This document shows positions 29,301 to 40,075 of a DNA stretch of 64,000 nucleotides, piece after piece. The notes below the pieces were generated by a model. The model was not told the DNA's origin. It did no database searches and saw nothing but the letters and a program-made list of their open reading frames with translations. A program made the position numbers and the translations under genes. Origin of the DNA: Amblyornis subalaris (taxonomy: Eukaryota > Chordata > Aves > Passeriformes > Ptilonorhynchidae); NCBI GenBank assembly GCA_018881555.1, contig JACAXG010000024.1, positions 8,675,662 through 8,739,661 of the forward strand. Direction: 5' to 3'. Within the stretch, counting starts at the first letter, position 1. Every line of letters begins with the position of its first letter.

Positions 29301-32300
29301 ATTTAAGGAAAGCAAAGAAACAATAGAACAGTCAAATAGAAAGGGAATATCATTTACCTTGACTTGGCAAAGGGGAAATAGCCTAGGCTTTTCTTTTACA
29401 TGAGGTATATTCAGGTGTAGAATACCTGTGCTATATCTTCAAGATACCCAAACCTAAAATGAATTCACATTCACATCTGAATTTGGCACTTTAAGTCATC
29501 ATTTATTTTAGCAAGCCCGTTGCTCAAGTAAATGATGTTTAACAGAGATGCGTTATATGTTCTCATGTTCAACAAGAAAGCATGTCCATATATTTTGATA
29601 TAATTAACACAGTTTTGTCTTTAAAAAAGAGTCTGATGTTCAAAGCGAGAAATGCAGTAAGGATTTATTTCCTTTCACATTCTGAGAAGAAAATAGTTGG
29701 AGAAAGAAGCAAGAGAAAAACACATGCAGAACTTGGAAAATCCAAAGTCAATTTCTGCCTGAAGGATTTGAACCCATGTTTCTATCACTCAGACAAGTTT
29801 CCTCTTCACTAGAGCAGGAAATACTTTCCAATGATAGCAACCTTTACTTTGGAGCTTCTCTCATAGCTACTGAGAGGAAAACATGACAACACCTAAATGG
29901 TTTGGACATGCATTGTAAAGCGCAAAGCCTACACTAAAATCTGTGCTACATTAAATTCTTGTGCTACAAATAGGTCAGGAATCAGAGCCCTCAGGTTCCT
30001 TCGTGAAATGTGCCCAGGTCTTGGGTATCTCCAGTTCATTTGTTGCTTTCCTCAAAAGGGTATTCATGGAACAAAGTCAGAGATACTGATTTCAGGAACA
30101 TGCTTGGAAATTCAAAAATTAAACAAAGTAAATATTTTAAGAAGAAAAAAAATGTTTAAACGCAGTTCTTTCCTGTGGCACTGCAATTTACACACCACAG
30201 ATCTGCTCCTGAAGGTATTGCAAAAAGCAGCAAAGCTGTCTCTGATATGACTGAAAATTATTAAAACTTGTGCCTTAGGCTTATTAGATAATTCACTACC
30301 ATTTCTCCTTACATGTTACAAAAACTAAATTACAACTTTACCTTTCACAGTCTGATCCGCATTCTATTCTAATCAGTTTCTAATGCACTGGTTCAAAATC
30401 AAAAAGGGGCATGAAACCAATTGGACCTTGAACAAAAATATGAACAGTCTCTACAAAGATGTGGATACCTGCAATCTTTAAATATAACTAGAAAAGCAAG
30501 AAAAGGCTACAAAGGAAAATAAAGATGTAAAACAATGGTGGACTTGGATTTCATTAAAATTTTTGCTTAATACACAAAAGGATGCTACTGGCAGTTTATA
30601 AAAGCACAAGCATTAGAAACAGAGTCCTACAAAATAAGCACATATTCAAAACAAGGTACTGCACAAGTTATCAGCAATTATATTATAGAAGCCAGCCACA
30701 GAAAATAAGGAAGTTGGATGCATCTGGCATGCCTATTTGTCTCCTCCTTTTTGCCACAAAGCAAAATAATCCTGAGTTTGTTTTCAGGCAAACAGATAGA
30801 AATTTCTCCCTCAAAATAGAAATGAAAAGAACCAGCACAACAGCACTGTTTCATTTACATATGCTTGGAGTTGTCAGCTGCACATTGGGATTTGTGACAT
30901 AACTCAGTATGTAATTAATAAACAACTAATAAGGTTTGCATCTTTTTTAAATGTTCTCTATTTTTTTAATTAACTATATTTTCACACTACGAATACAAAT
31001 CAAAAAATCTTCTTTGCAATAGTCAAAACTATTGCTATGGAAAGCAGCTATAAGTAATTTTAATTTACAAAAAACAAGAAGGCATTCTAGTGTGGGTTTG
31101 GTCCTTTTTTAATTAACTGTTGGAAATTAGATGACTGTAACAGACGACGAAATTACTGCAAATATTTTCACCTAAAGTCTTTCTTTTTCTTCAGTCATTT
31201 CAAGCAATACCTCTCATTGTCTTTCAATCACAGAACAAAAATGAAGGAATAGCTTTCTGAAATGCTTTAATACAGCCATTTCAAACACTGAAATCATACT
31301 TTGTCTTACTCAAATATATGAAAACCCCTGCAAACTAAGAACAAATCATTTAAAAACTATTTGTTTCCAAAGGGACTGGCCTCTTCCAAGAAGGGAAGGA
31401 ATTCTGAAGCGTTCATGTTTTCCTTGCTTGAATGTAAATCCAGAAAATATTCAGACCTGACTCCATGCCAGTTAACACTGGGATAGGAAGGTCTTGTTCT
31501 GTGAAGATGAAGCATGTCCTTGGGTATGATTTCACCTTTCCTGTGTTTTGCACTCGTTGGACACCTCTGTCTTCCGCTCTTACATGCTATGTCGGAGCTG
31601 CTTTGGAGGCTGCAGGAACAGGAATCTGAAGCACAGCACTGGCTTGTGCTTTGGATTTAAATTGTCCAGCAGACTTGCAAACCCCCATCAAGTATTTCTG
31701 GCTGAAATGGCAGGTACAGCCACTCTTTTCTGGACTTACACATGGCCAGGGCATTTTTTTCCTCTACAAAAGATTGCAGTGCTAAGGACAAAACCATCAG
31801 AGGTAATCCAACATTTCAAGCAAAATTTGCTCCAGTGAATTTAAACCAGGAGTACACCAAAGGTTTGGACTTTATTCCAAGCAAACACTGATACACAGCA
31901 AGTTCCAAGATGAAACTATGGAAGCTACAGGTAGGCCTCTTTAAAAAAACACTTTCACCCCACTATACCGGAGCACATTCCCATTCTCTAATACAGGAAT
32001 AAGGCATATGCCTAGGATGAAGCCAGGCAGAGCTGCTCAGGAAAGGGCAGGGAATGTCTGCTTCGTCAGCTGAGATTGGAAGATTGCCAACTTGTCCCCT
32101 TTTCCCCCAGTCTGAAGAGATGGAGAAAAGGAGCTTCGTCTAAGCAGACTCGGGGGGTTCAGCTCATCTCCAGGCAGCTCTGTCCATGCCTACAGTAGTC
32201 ACAAAGATTCCCACAAGGACCCTTTAGAATTAACACCAGCTAAACCAGACAAATACCAAGTGCTTACGATTTCCAGGGCAGCTTTATGCAAATGAAGAAC

Positions 32301-35300
32301 ATGGAGCAAAAACAAATATTTACTAAATAGCTGTGCATAATTACAGTTGCAGTAGTAGATATATAGCCCATCACAATTTGATGCTGAGTATATTAGCAGG
32401 AGAAAAAAAGGCATGAAGATCTCTTTTGAAATGTTATGCAGCATGGCCTAATAGAGCAGATGGAAGAGATTCTTATATGGAAAGTTACAGTGAGTTCAGT
32501 GCATCCAGTGTGTGTCAACACACCTATCTCGCACTTTCTCAGTTTGATTTCACTGGTTTCATGCCCAAGTTTAATATCTTGGTATTTCCCCATCCCAAAA
32601 CAGGTACTTGAGTGAGAAACATCCTCATGAGTTCGCAAGATTTTGAATCACAAGAATGTAAATCTGTTATTCCCCTGCTTATGGTTTTGAGTCTTATGTT
32701 GGGGACTTAGTTTCAAAGAAGGTAAAAGGTAATTATTATCCTGTGTATAACTAGCTTCAAGAAGAGTAGTTATTATGGGTAAAATTCTCTTCCCATTCTC
32801 AGTCAGAAGTCAAATTACCATTGATTTCACGGCCCTAGAGCACTGGTTTTGCTAAAGTTGATGTTTACCTTGGTCATCTGTTTATGGCTCAAATTCAGGA
32901 AGGTATCTATATATAACCTGAGTTCATAATTTTCCTGAAAAATTATAATCTAGGCTTTGGTACCTAAAGTATGAAATAGAAAAAGTGTGCACAATATAAC
33001 ATAATCTTAGACTTCATAAGGACAAATATTTAATATCACTATTTGTTTCTCATTGTGTTAATTTCTTTAGTTTAGGATTGTGATTATTAATGCTATTTTA
33101 TCATGCACATTTATACCAAAACTAAGTCAAAAGGAAAAACAAATAGGCAACACACACTTTAAAGAGGTGCTTTTATACCCTAAATATGGCTCCACGTCTT
33201 ATATGTTGCCATAATATTTCTAAAATTTTATGCCATAAAGTATTTAAAAATTTAAAAATAAAAAGTATATTAAAAATAAGTAACTGTAAATATTAAAGGA
33301 TCCAATATTGAAATATTATATGTATCCATAGCTTCTCTCCAAGTCACAACAGAAATTCAGGTGATGAATGCAGTCAACATTTATGTCAACTGTTTCCTTT
33401 CTGCCTTTTGTTAGTTTTTATATACTAACCCATATCTCTTTGGTTGCACACCCTTTCCAGGGCAGACAAGAAGAATGACTATGTGTGGCTGCACAACACT
33501 TCAGGTGATTCAGCAAACAAAACAGCTTATCACAAATGAAGTACAGATGTGTTACAGTAACAGTTAGGCCTTAAATCATAATATATTGCTATAGTTATAT
33601 TTTAAAGCAAGATTAAGTTCAAATATTTGGCTCATAATTCATGTACAGATGAGTGCACTGGGTTCACATATTATCATTCAGCTGTTTTCAGGATGAAGGC
33701 TGAAAGTGTCAACAGGATTCCTATGTATCACCTTGAGTACAGTAAGAAAAAAGTGATAATGTGTGTAGTACGGTAACGCCATAGGAGTTTCCAAACATAC
33801 CTGCCAATTGGATGATGCCATGTCTCGCAACGTCATAGTAGGGGTGATTGATATTTAGCTCAGGATCCTCAACTGGTGGAGGCAGAAACGTTTCCTCCTG
33901 TTCTGACTGTGTATCATCCGCTTCATCTTTCTGCAGTTCTAAAGGAGCAAGCAAGAACACAAAAGTGCTCATGAACAGAGAAAAACTTTTGCCTCTAATA
34001 CATGATTGAAGGGTTGAATTTTAGCTCAGTTTGACAAAAACACACGCCTTTATTACTATTCGTTGCAGTTACAGTTTCTTTTTCTTTACACTTTCTCTTG
34101 TGTGGGAAAAGCAACCCTTCAATACTCCAGATCTACCTTCACGCACTCCTTAAGATTAATATCTTCTGTGATGCTCACAAAAATCTCGATGACTAGACAG
34201 CTGGCATGCTGGGACCTTGCTATTCATGATTGCTGGTGTTGTCTCATCATTTTTTACACTCTCTTAATCTGCCCAGATCCATCTACAGCTTCTTGCCTTT
34301 TATTGCAAGGTTGCCCAAACGGAGAAGCCAAAGTTTCAGTGCGCTGCCACACGCATTGACAGCTACTCCTCATTAACACCTCACGAGAACACTCTAGAGC
34401 AGACTCACGGTTTCCATAAAGGTAGCAAACTGCAAACAAATCTCCATCTCACCTCCCCCAAAATCCATTGTTCCCTTGAAATCCTGTAGCCTTCTGAACC
34501 TGGAATAGGCAAGGCAGCCAAATGTCCATCCAGCATATATTCCAGCTAGAGGCCAAGCAAGGGCGTAAATTTCTGCTCAAAAGCCCAGTAAAATCCCAGT
34601 AAAATGGGCAGCCTGCTCCCAACTTCAGTAGATTCTAGATTCTAGTCTTATTATCTTCCAAGCATGTCTTTTTCTACCTTTTAAAAGCTTATCGTATGTA
34701 AAAAGCTACACTAACCTTAACTGTCAAAGTATTCTTTCACTTTACTGAATGGTTTTTTCCCAAGAGCTGGGAAGAATAATAATATAAACATAATGCAATA
34801 GACAAATTCCACAATTTTTTTCTTTTAAAAATATTTCAGTCACGTTAAAGTGCAGAACAAGGAAAACTATTTTGTTTATTAGGGAGTTTGCAGGTTTTTT
34901 TTCTTCATGTCTGGGCACCGTAACCACCTAAAGCAAGAAAGTTTCAAAGTCGGAAAGAGAAAAATAAATAGTAGATGCTCATCTGTGTGGATGTGAAGTG
35001 GGAGCTGTGTTATTAAAAGTGGAGTGTATGTTCAAAAATACAAAAGAAACAACCAATCTGACTTTGAGACCCAGAGAAGCAAAGTAAATATGCACACCCA
35101 TTTGTACTGCACTGATTCAGAGGGTCTGCAGTAGTCCCAACATTAACCATACCTGCTGAAAAGGTAGATAGCCCTAACCTACTGAGATAATTCTTTATAT
35201 ATTCTTTTTCTTTCTTTTTTTTTCCCCGTTTGAACAAGGGGATTGGAGCTCAAAAGATTTTTCATAATAAACATAAATAAGAAAGAAGATTCAATGTTTC

Positions 35301-36124
35301 AAACTGAGGGAGACCTCAGCTCTATTTTTTCTCCTTCAAATAACAGAGGAGTTCATTGCTCCATGGGCTGTGGCAGAGGCTCGTTTGTTACTAGTCATAT
35401 CATTAGTGCTGTTTAACCTATCCTGGAAGACAATGTGAGGGGCCCAAGTCAGAGTTTGGCAAGTTTGAGGAGGAAAATTGCTTTCCATGGGTTTTGTATC
35501 AGTCCCTAGGAGTAAAAAGGCCAGCCAGCTGCTCCTGGAAGTTATGAAGTGGTGAAATCAGAGCAAAGGGAAGGGACAGGGAAAAGCAGGCTGAGATGGA
35601 CGCAGGCTAGGCAAGATCTGAAGACCCTTGCTCTGGTCTTCAGCCTGGCATCTTCAAAAACTCAAGGAAAAAAAAAGGTAATGCTGATCTTTCCAAATGA
35701 TGAGCCCCTAATGCGTTGGTCACATTGCTTCACTTGATTAACATCTTTGGAAGTAGCATGCAATGCTCTGTGCTTATTCAATACTTGTCTGCTTGGAGTA
35801 ATGGCTCACATTTGTGCCACAACGTGTGATGATGGTGATATTCCAATAGCCTAGAACTACACTAGGAAGATCTACCAATAATTCACAAAATCTGCATGTA
35901 TTAAACTAACCTTCAACCCTAATGGCTTTAATAGGGTACACATCAGTACAGAGGCTGTAACTCATACAGGATTGCTCCAAGAAATATTACAGAATGTGGG
36001 CAAAGCCTCTCATTTACTGAAGATACTCTGTTAATTCACTTGTAACTCTACACAGATGCAATTTGAAGTATTATAAAAAATATTTACCTATTTCAGCTAA
36101 TTTCTCATAATCAACCTCAGACAT
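5324..36124 (-). CDS. ARHGAP8: Rho GTPase-activating protein 8 (spliced, 8 exons here, 3' part outside window)
   Basis: ARHGAP8/BPGAP1 is a cytoplasmic RhoGAP with a BCH domain, a proline-rich linker and a RhoGAP domain. It links Rho-family GTPase inactivation to cell shape, migration and endocytic signalling. The CDS joins 36124-36088, 33938-33801, 23858-23771, 21323-21192, 18984-18898, 15096-14998, 13917-13807 and 5397-5324: 766 nt, 255 codons plus one base. All introns are GT-AG and every junction keeps frame. The acidic N-terminus is residues 1-43. The BCH/CRAL-TRIO-like domain is about 44-194 and begins [11 protein letters not shown]. The motif PPPRPPLP is at 214-221, and the RhoGAP domain begins at about 226. 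SCCRMPPSH and the following exon match ARHGAP8 better than its paralogue ARHGAP1. The catalytic arginine exon and stop codon are not in the window. In human, PRR5 lies just upstream, but no PRR5 exon was recognised here. Confidence 0.93.
5398..13806 (-). other. ARHGAP8: ARHGAP8 intron 7
   Basis: This is an 8.4-kb intron, AT-rich, with no young transposon and no supported exon on either strand. The ORFs present are short and unlike known proteins. It contains a pyrimidine-rich tract at about 9793-9841 (described separately). Confidence 0.8.
9793..9841. repeat. Polypyrimidine/polypurine tract
   Basis: About 49 bases that are almost entirely C and T on the plus strand, hence purine-rich on the transcribed minus strand of ARHGAP8 intron 7. 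It is a simple-sequence tract. It is not next to any exon, so it is not a splice acceptor tract for the genes seen. Confidence 0.75.
13807..13917 (-). CDS. ARHGAP8: ARHGAP8 coding exon 7: proline-rich linker
   Basis: The acceptor is gatttttttgcag and the donor is TA|gtaagc. The exon has 111 nt: one base finishing Arg194, 36 codons, and two bases of Tyr231. It encodes the linker after the BCH domain, then [17 protein letters not shown], which is nearly identical to mammalian ARHGAP8. In BPGAP1 this proline-rich region is known to bind SH3 proteins such as EEN/endophilin II. The segment before it is more basic (RRRQRGK at 200-206) than the human linker. The usual RYDE reads RHDE here. Confidence 0.96.
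13918..14997 (-). other. ARHGAP8: ARHGAP8 intron 6
   Basis: 1.1-kb intron with canonical ends (gtacgt at the donor, tttttttgcag at the acceptor). No other feature was seen. Confidence 0.9.
14998..15096 (-). CDS. ARHGAP8: ARHGAP8 coding exon 6: end of BCH domain
   Basis: The acceptor follows a T-run (ttttttttag) and the donor is CCG|gtacgt. The exon has 99 nt: one base finishing Ser161, 32 codons, and two bases of Arg194. It encodes [19 protein letters not shown] and then [14 protein letters not shown], the C-terminal strand and helix of the CRAL-TRIO-like fold. The match to ARHGAP8 family proteins is close. Confidence 0.96.
15097..18897 (-). other. ARHGAP8: ARHGAP8 intron 5
   Basis: 3.8-kb AT-rich intron with canonical GT-AG ends. 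It holds a short direct repeat (gaactctgtaactaat, at about 16153 and 16183). No gene, RNA or transposon was recognised. Confidence 0.9.
18898..18984 (-). CDS. ARHGAP8: ARHGAP8 coding exon 5: BCH domain core
   Basis: The acceptor is cttttcctag and the donor is AAG|gtactt. The exon has 87 nt: one base finishing Lys132, 28 codons, and two bases of Ser161. It encodes [20 protein letters not shown] followed by WNIFKPLI, a hallmark stretch of the BCH/CRAL-TRIO domain in ARHGAP1 and ARHGAP8. Confidence 0.97.
18985..21191 (-). other. ARHGAP8: ARHGAP8 intron 4
   Basis: 2.2-kb intron with canonical GT-AG ends. I saw nothing else that can be supported. Confidence 0.9.
21192..21323 (-). CDS. ARHGAP8: ARHGAP8 coding exon 4: BCH domain
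   Basis: The acceptor is atctttctcctcag and the donor is GGAA|gtatgt. The exon has 132 nt: one base finishing Glu88, 43 codons, and two bases of Lys132. It encodes [20 protein letters not shown] and continues through [20 protein letters not shown]. Mammalian ARHGAP8 has LNSRNKPSL where this copy has LKSLNKPSL, and otherwise agrees closely. Confidence 0.97.
21324..23770 (-). other. ARHGAP8: ARHGAP8 intron 3
   Basis: 2.4-kb intron with canonical ends (gtaagt donor, ctcctcag acceptor). No additional feature was recognised. Confidence 0.9.
23771..23858 (-). CDS. ARHGAP8: ARHGAP8 coding exon 3: BCH domain
   Basis: The acceptor is gttttgtttgctag and the donor is CTGGA|gtaagt, a consensus site. 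The exon has 88 nt: two bases finishing Gly59, 28 codons, and two bases of Glu88. It encodes [20 protein letters not shown] followed by QLNHTRLLE. The SCCRMPPSH motif separates ARHGAP8 from ARHGAP1, which has SACRMPPSH. Confidence 0.97.
23859..33800 (-). other. ARHGAP8: ARHGAP8 intron 2
   Basis: 9.9-kb AT-rich intron, the longest one fully inside the window. No young CR1, LTR or RNA gene was recognised. ORFs here are short (117 codons or fewer) and lack family signatures. Strongly AT-rich patches occur near 26300-26400 and 33230-33300. Confidence 0.85.
33801..33938 (-). CDS. ARHGAP8: ARHGAP8 coding exon 2: acidic N-terminus and start of BCH domain
   Basis: The acceptor is gctcctttag and the donor is GGCAG|gtatgt. 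The exon has 138 nt: two bases finishing Glu13, 45 codons, and one base of Gly59. It encodes an acidic stretch ([13 protein letters not shown]), then [12 protein letters not shown] and [15 protein letters not shown], the entry into the BCH domain. A second AG eight bases downstream (ctgcag) could also act as acceptor, but from the upstream exon it leads straight to a stop, so the first AG is chosen. Confidence 0.95.
33939..36087 (-). other. ARHGAP8: ARHGAP8 intron 1 (between first two coding exons)
   Basis: 2.1-kb intron with a gtaaat donor and a ctcctttag acceptor. No other supported feature. Confidence 0.75.
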
Positions 36125-36198
36125 CCTTCCCCTTAGGGACAAGTCTACATAGACCTTGCAAAAGATTCTTGCAGGATGAAATGGTCCTTGGGTCAACC
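36088..36198 (-). CDS. ARHGAP8: ARHGAP8 first coding exon, start codon at 36124-36122
   Basis: The acceptor follows a long T-rich tract (cttcttttgtttatttttgtag) and the donor is AATAG|gtaaat. The proposed ATG at 36124 has A at -3 and opens [12 protein letters not shown]. One leftover G joins the next exon as Glu, giving [10 protein letters not shown] in frame with no stop. The 74 bases between the acceptor and this ATG are also open in the same frame, in phase with a donor that leaves one base. So either this is a 5' UTR exon with the ATG inside it, or the protein starts further upstream. The human ARHGAP8 start I remember lies just before the BCH domain, so this acidic extension is unverified. 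Confidence 0.65.
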
Positions 36199-39100
36199 CT
36201 ACAAAAATAAACAAAAGAAGCTGTCATCACAATGTGGCATATTTTATCCACTACACAAATACCAAAAGAAAACAAAAAACCCACCCCAGAAATCCTACTG
36301 CCCAGTTGTTGTCGAGGAAAAGCCTTGCTGGTATTTGGACACCATTTTCTTACAACAGAGTGTTATAGAAGTATTTTAAAAGTGCACTCAAAAAAAGAGA
36401 AAAGCTATGAATTGCCAATAAAGAGTTTGAATAAATTGACCGCTTTTTATTTCTGAAGGGTTTTTCCTCAAAATACTTACATATTACACACCTTTAATGA
36501 CAAATATCAGAATTTCCAACTAATTCACTCCTGAAAACAACTTAAAACTTATTTTTTCCTTAATGTAGATGATGATATATACACTCCAGACCCTCACACC
36601 AGGTCACTTTTCTATAGCAATTCTAAGTTTTATTACAAGAAACATTCTATACCTCACATTTCACATGAAAGAGCTTCATGAAAATTTCAAGTGAGCATTA
36701 ACATATTAAAAAACCTGAAAAAACCAGCAGTTCCTGTGTGTAATTATTGCTTTTTGTCAAATGCTCTGCGGAGTGCTTGACAAACAGAATACTAAAGAAC
36801 ACACCCAAAATTATCATCATGACCAAACAACAAGATTTAGAGGATCTGTTTCGCCAAGCAGCTGCTCCAAAAAGCAAATTGAGTATTTCCCTTACACTGG
36901 AAACCCAGACTCAGGTGTGGAGATGAGAAAGAAATTGAGCTTTTATGACTCTCTTTTGAATTTAATTTAACCCCCCGGTTTACACCAATTTGGTATCTTC
37001 TGAACATGTTAAATAAAAAAATGGGCAAAAAAAAGCAGCCTGATGGTTGAAAAAAAGCATACACAAGCATGTTCTCCTCTGCCAAGAGGATAGATTTTGT
37101 ATTGCTCCTTCAAATCACTGCAGCTGGGAGACCAAAAAAAAAAAAACCAGACAGCTTGCCTGCTTGCAGCAGGTTCTACCACTTAGAAGATTTTCAAACT
37201 CTTACCAATTATTTTGTAACTTATTTGTTCCTCGTTGAAAATAATTAGCTCCGCTTACAGAAAACTCAGTTTAAAAGTCCATACACACTTAATGGCAAAA
37301 GTCCCGTTAAGTTCAAAATCGAAAATTATTCTGTTTCTCACTGAGCAATGATATTTTTAAAAAACAAAACAAAACAAAAACAATTCTGGGCAATTCTAGA
37401 AAAAAAGAAGCAATTCTAGATTTGTATTACTATTAAAAATGCATAGTGATTGATATTCCAGTGAGTACTTAATTTTTATTATTGATAAATATTTATATTT
37501 AGACATTTCTAAAATTAACAGCAACTGGAGTGATAACAAATTTTTTTTTGCAATTAATCTCTAGCAGGTATTGTAGATAATCTAGTAAGTGAGATGGTTT
37601 GCTCATAAGTACTTGGTATAATATCTGCACCTGTGATAGTCAGGAATAAATGATACCTAAATATCTACTTTGAATGAACAAAATTTAAAGGTGTTTAGGA
37701 AGTCAAGCTGCAATATAAGTAAATAAGAACAAAATAAGNAAAGCTGACTTTCTCTATCTTATCTGAACATTTTCTCACAACATTTTTTCCTAAACAAAAT
37801 GTTTACATTTTGTAGGAATGTAATGACTTGGAGAAGTTTTCAAGGACCTGTGAATTCATACGTTCAGAACAAAAAAAGTCAGTGTTCAATATATCTGAGC
37901 ATCACAGTCTTCATCCCAACCAAGTACTGCCCAAACCTCTTACAAGGAAATGGGGCTCTACCTTCCTTCTGAAGTATCTATTTAAACCAGGCGTTTCCAG
38001 CCTATTGAATTTTAACCATAAATCACAAATGAAATCATAAATCATAAAAATTAGGCTATATCTTTGACACTAGAATGTATTTCAGATGATGTGAGTAATG
38101 AAGGTCTCAATTAACTTATAGAAGAGGGAAAAGCCATCTCCTTGAGCCTCTTCTTGAAGGAAAAAAATAAATATAATCCTTCAATACATAGCATGGGATA
38201 AAACACAATTTCTNCTTCATACTAATTGTTAATGCTATAGTTACAAGTAGTGGCTCAGTCTAGACAGGTCAGATTTAAATGTCTCCTGAAACCTGTGGAA
38301 AAACATCTGGCTTTTGAATGGCAAAGTTACTGTACAAGTGAGAACAACTATGATAGCATTAAAACATTTGCAAATGTTTAACACACAAAGTTACTGGGAA
38401 GCTAGAAATTATTTAGATGGAATCGAAAAATAAGTGGGGAAGAAGCCATCTGCCTGGTTTTCAGCTTACTGTTCCCTTGGGGCAGCAAATAGAAAGTTTC
38501 CAGTTAGGAGACAAACTTAGTGTAGCTTACTGTTCCCTTGGGGCAGCAAATAGAAAGTTTCCAGTTAGGAGACAAACTTAGTGTAGCACCCTCAGAAACT
38601 GATTTCCTGTTGACCGCAGCATTTTCTGTTCCTGGGAGATAACATAATCTCCTTTAATAGTGTTCCATGCCACACATCGCTGTTTCTAGTATACTGCCAG
38701 ATTTAGTGCCTCCTCCCACCTCACCCCACCAGAAAGGTAATTAAAAAAAAAAAAGCCCTGAAAAGAGCAAACTACAAGGCTTTTATTAATAATAGAAATT
38801 TGCAAGTATTTTACAAAATATCACACACTGTGTTCCTCCAGAGGCAAGGTTATTACTTACTGACATCCCTAAAGGAGTATAACTTCAGCAGAAATGAAGG
38901 CACTCGCTCGCAGAACTGCCTGGTAATGAACTAGCATCTATAGAAAGTCCAAACAAAGGCAAGGGATTCCTCCAACATTTGTCAAGGCACAGGCATCTTT
39001 GATGCCTATTCTTTTTGTTCACTCATCTGTCAGATATGTTCTTCTTCAAATGTAAATAGTCTGGTTTCTCTTCATTTTTTTACCCTTATTCTTGCCTTCC

Positions 39101-39796
39101 ACTGATATTCTTTGTTACTTTTAAACAGCATGACACAGCTCACTGTCGAACATCAGTCTGCAATTGACATTTTGATAGGACGAGAATTCTGCACAAAGCC
39201 AGTATCTGCTAAGAGGTATCAGATACAAAACCAGGTAAAGGGCTTTCAGGTGATTATTTTATTACTTNTAATACTGCAGGAAATTTGTTACAGAATTGAT
39301 AAATGCAGCAATGCATGAGCTGAGTGCATAATGTACTTGTGAAAAATGTATTCAAAACATTCTCCTCTTCTTTCCCTAGGTTGTCTGCCCTAAATAGTAT
39401 TTTTCCTCAGTGTATTTCCTACACAGTGTCTACCAAATCCCAAGTCCATATTTCTCATAAGCAGTTGATTCCAGGTATTTGTCACAGTTTATTTTCATAT
39501 TCTTTACTGACCTGCCATTCTTTATTGGCAATACATTAGTGAAAATCAGCAAATAGACAATAAGACTGACAGTGAGACCACACAGGGCTCTTGTTCTCTA
39601 GGCCTCTCTCTGCTGAAATAATTCAACAAATTGAAAAAAACCCCAGAGTTTGAATGCTCATGCCACACAGGTTGGTAAGTAATATTTACAATTAAAGAAT
39701 TATTATTATGGAAAGTTCAGTGCAAGTTTACGGAAGGTTATATTACTATGTATGGATAGTTCATGCAGCTGGGTCTTTTCAGTGTTTATTTCTGGA
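36199..39796. other. Putative 5' intron of ARHGAP8 / upstream non-coding region
   Basis: No protein-coding exon was recognised. It contains A-rich simple sequence near 37359-37381 and a 61-bp tandem duplication at 38463-38584 (listed separately). If transcription starts at the CpG island near 50 kb, this is part of the first intron. Confidence 0.6.
38463..38584. repeat. Perfect 61-bp tandem duplication
   Basis: Two back-to-back copies, 38463-38523 and 38524-38584, are identical base for base, and the first three bases of a third unit follow. The unit begins agcttactgttcccttggg. Identity implies a very recent duplication, or an assembly artefact. No coding sequence is involved. Confidence 0.95.
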
Positions 39797-40075
39797 TCAT
39801 AGAATCCCAGAAAGGCTTGGGTCAGAAGGGACCTTAAAGATCATCTCATCCCACCCCCTGCCATAGGCAGGGACACCTTCCACTGGACCAGGTTGCTCAG
39901 AGCCACATCCAACCTGCCCTTGAACACTTCAAGGGATGGGGCAGCCACAGCTTCTCTGGGCAACCTGTGCCAGGGCCTCACTACCCTCACAGGGAAGAAT
40001 TTCTTCCTAATATCTACCCTAATTTCCTTTTCATATCACATCTGCCTCTGCCCTCTGTCAGTTTGCAGGCTGCAA
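39797..40075 (-). mobile_element. CR1 LINE 3' end, inverted
   Basis: Read on the minus strand this is the CR1 3' region. The conserved blocks for the last ORF2 residues and the short tail are visible on the plus strand as ggcttgggtcagaagggacc, the ccaccccctgccat block and the cttctctgggcaacctgtgc block. It ends in the typical terminal units at the low-coordinate side. It is truncated and has no open ORF. Confidence 0.9.

Noticed and set aside
33930..33938. Alternative acceptor ctgcag for ARHGAP8 exon 2
   Set aside because: Joining the upstream exon here reads into a stop within three codons; the AG eight bases upstream keeps the frame.
13807..33938. Assignment to the paralogue ARHGAP1
   Set aside because: [24 protein letters not shown] and the QQFGVSLQY linker fit ARHGAP8; ARHGAP1 differs at several of these positions.
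38463..38584. CRISPR-like or satellite array
   Set aside because: Only two adjacent copies and no spacers; it is a simple tandem duplication in a vertebrate genome.
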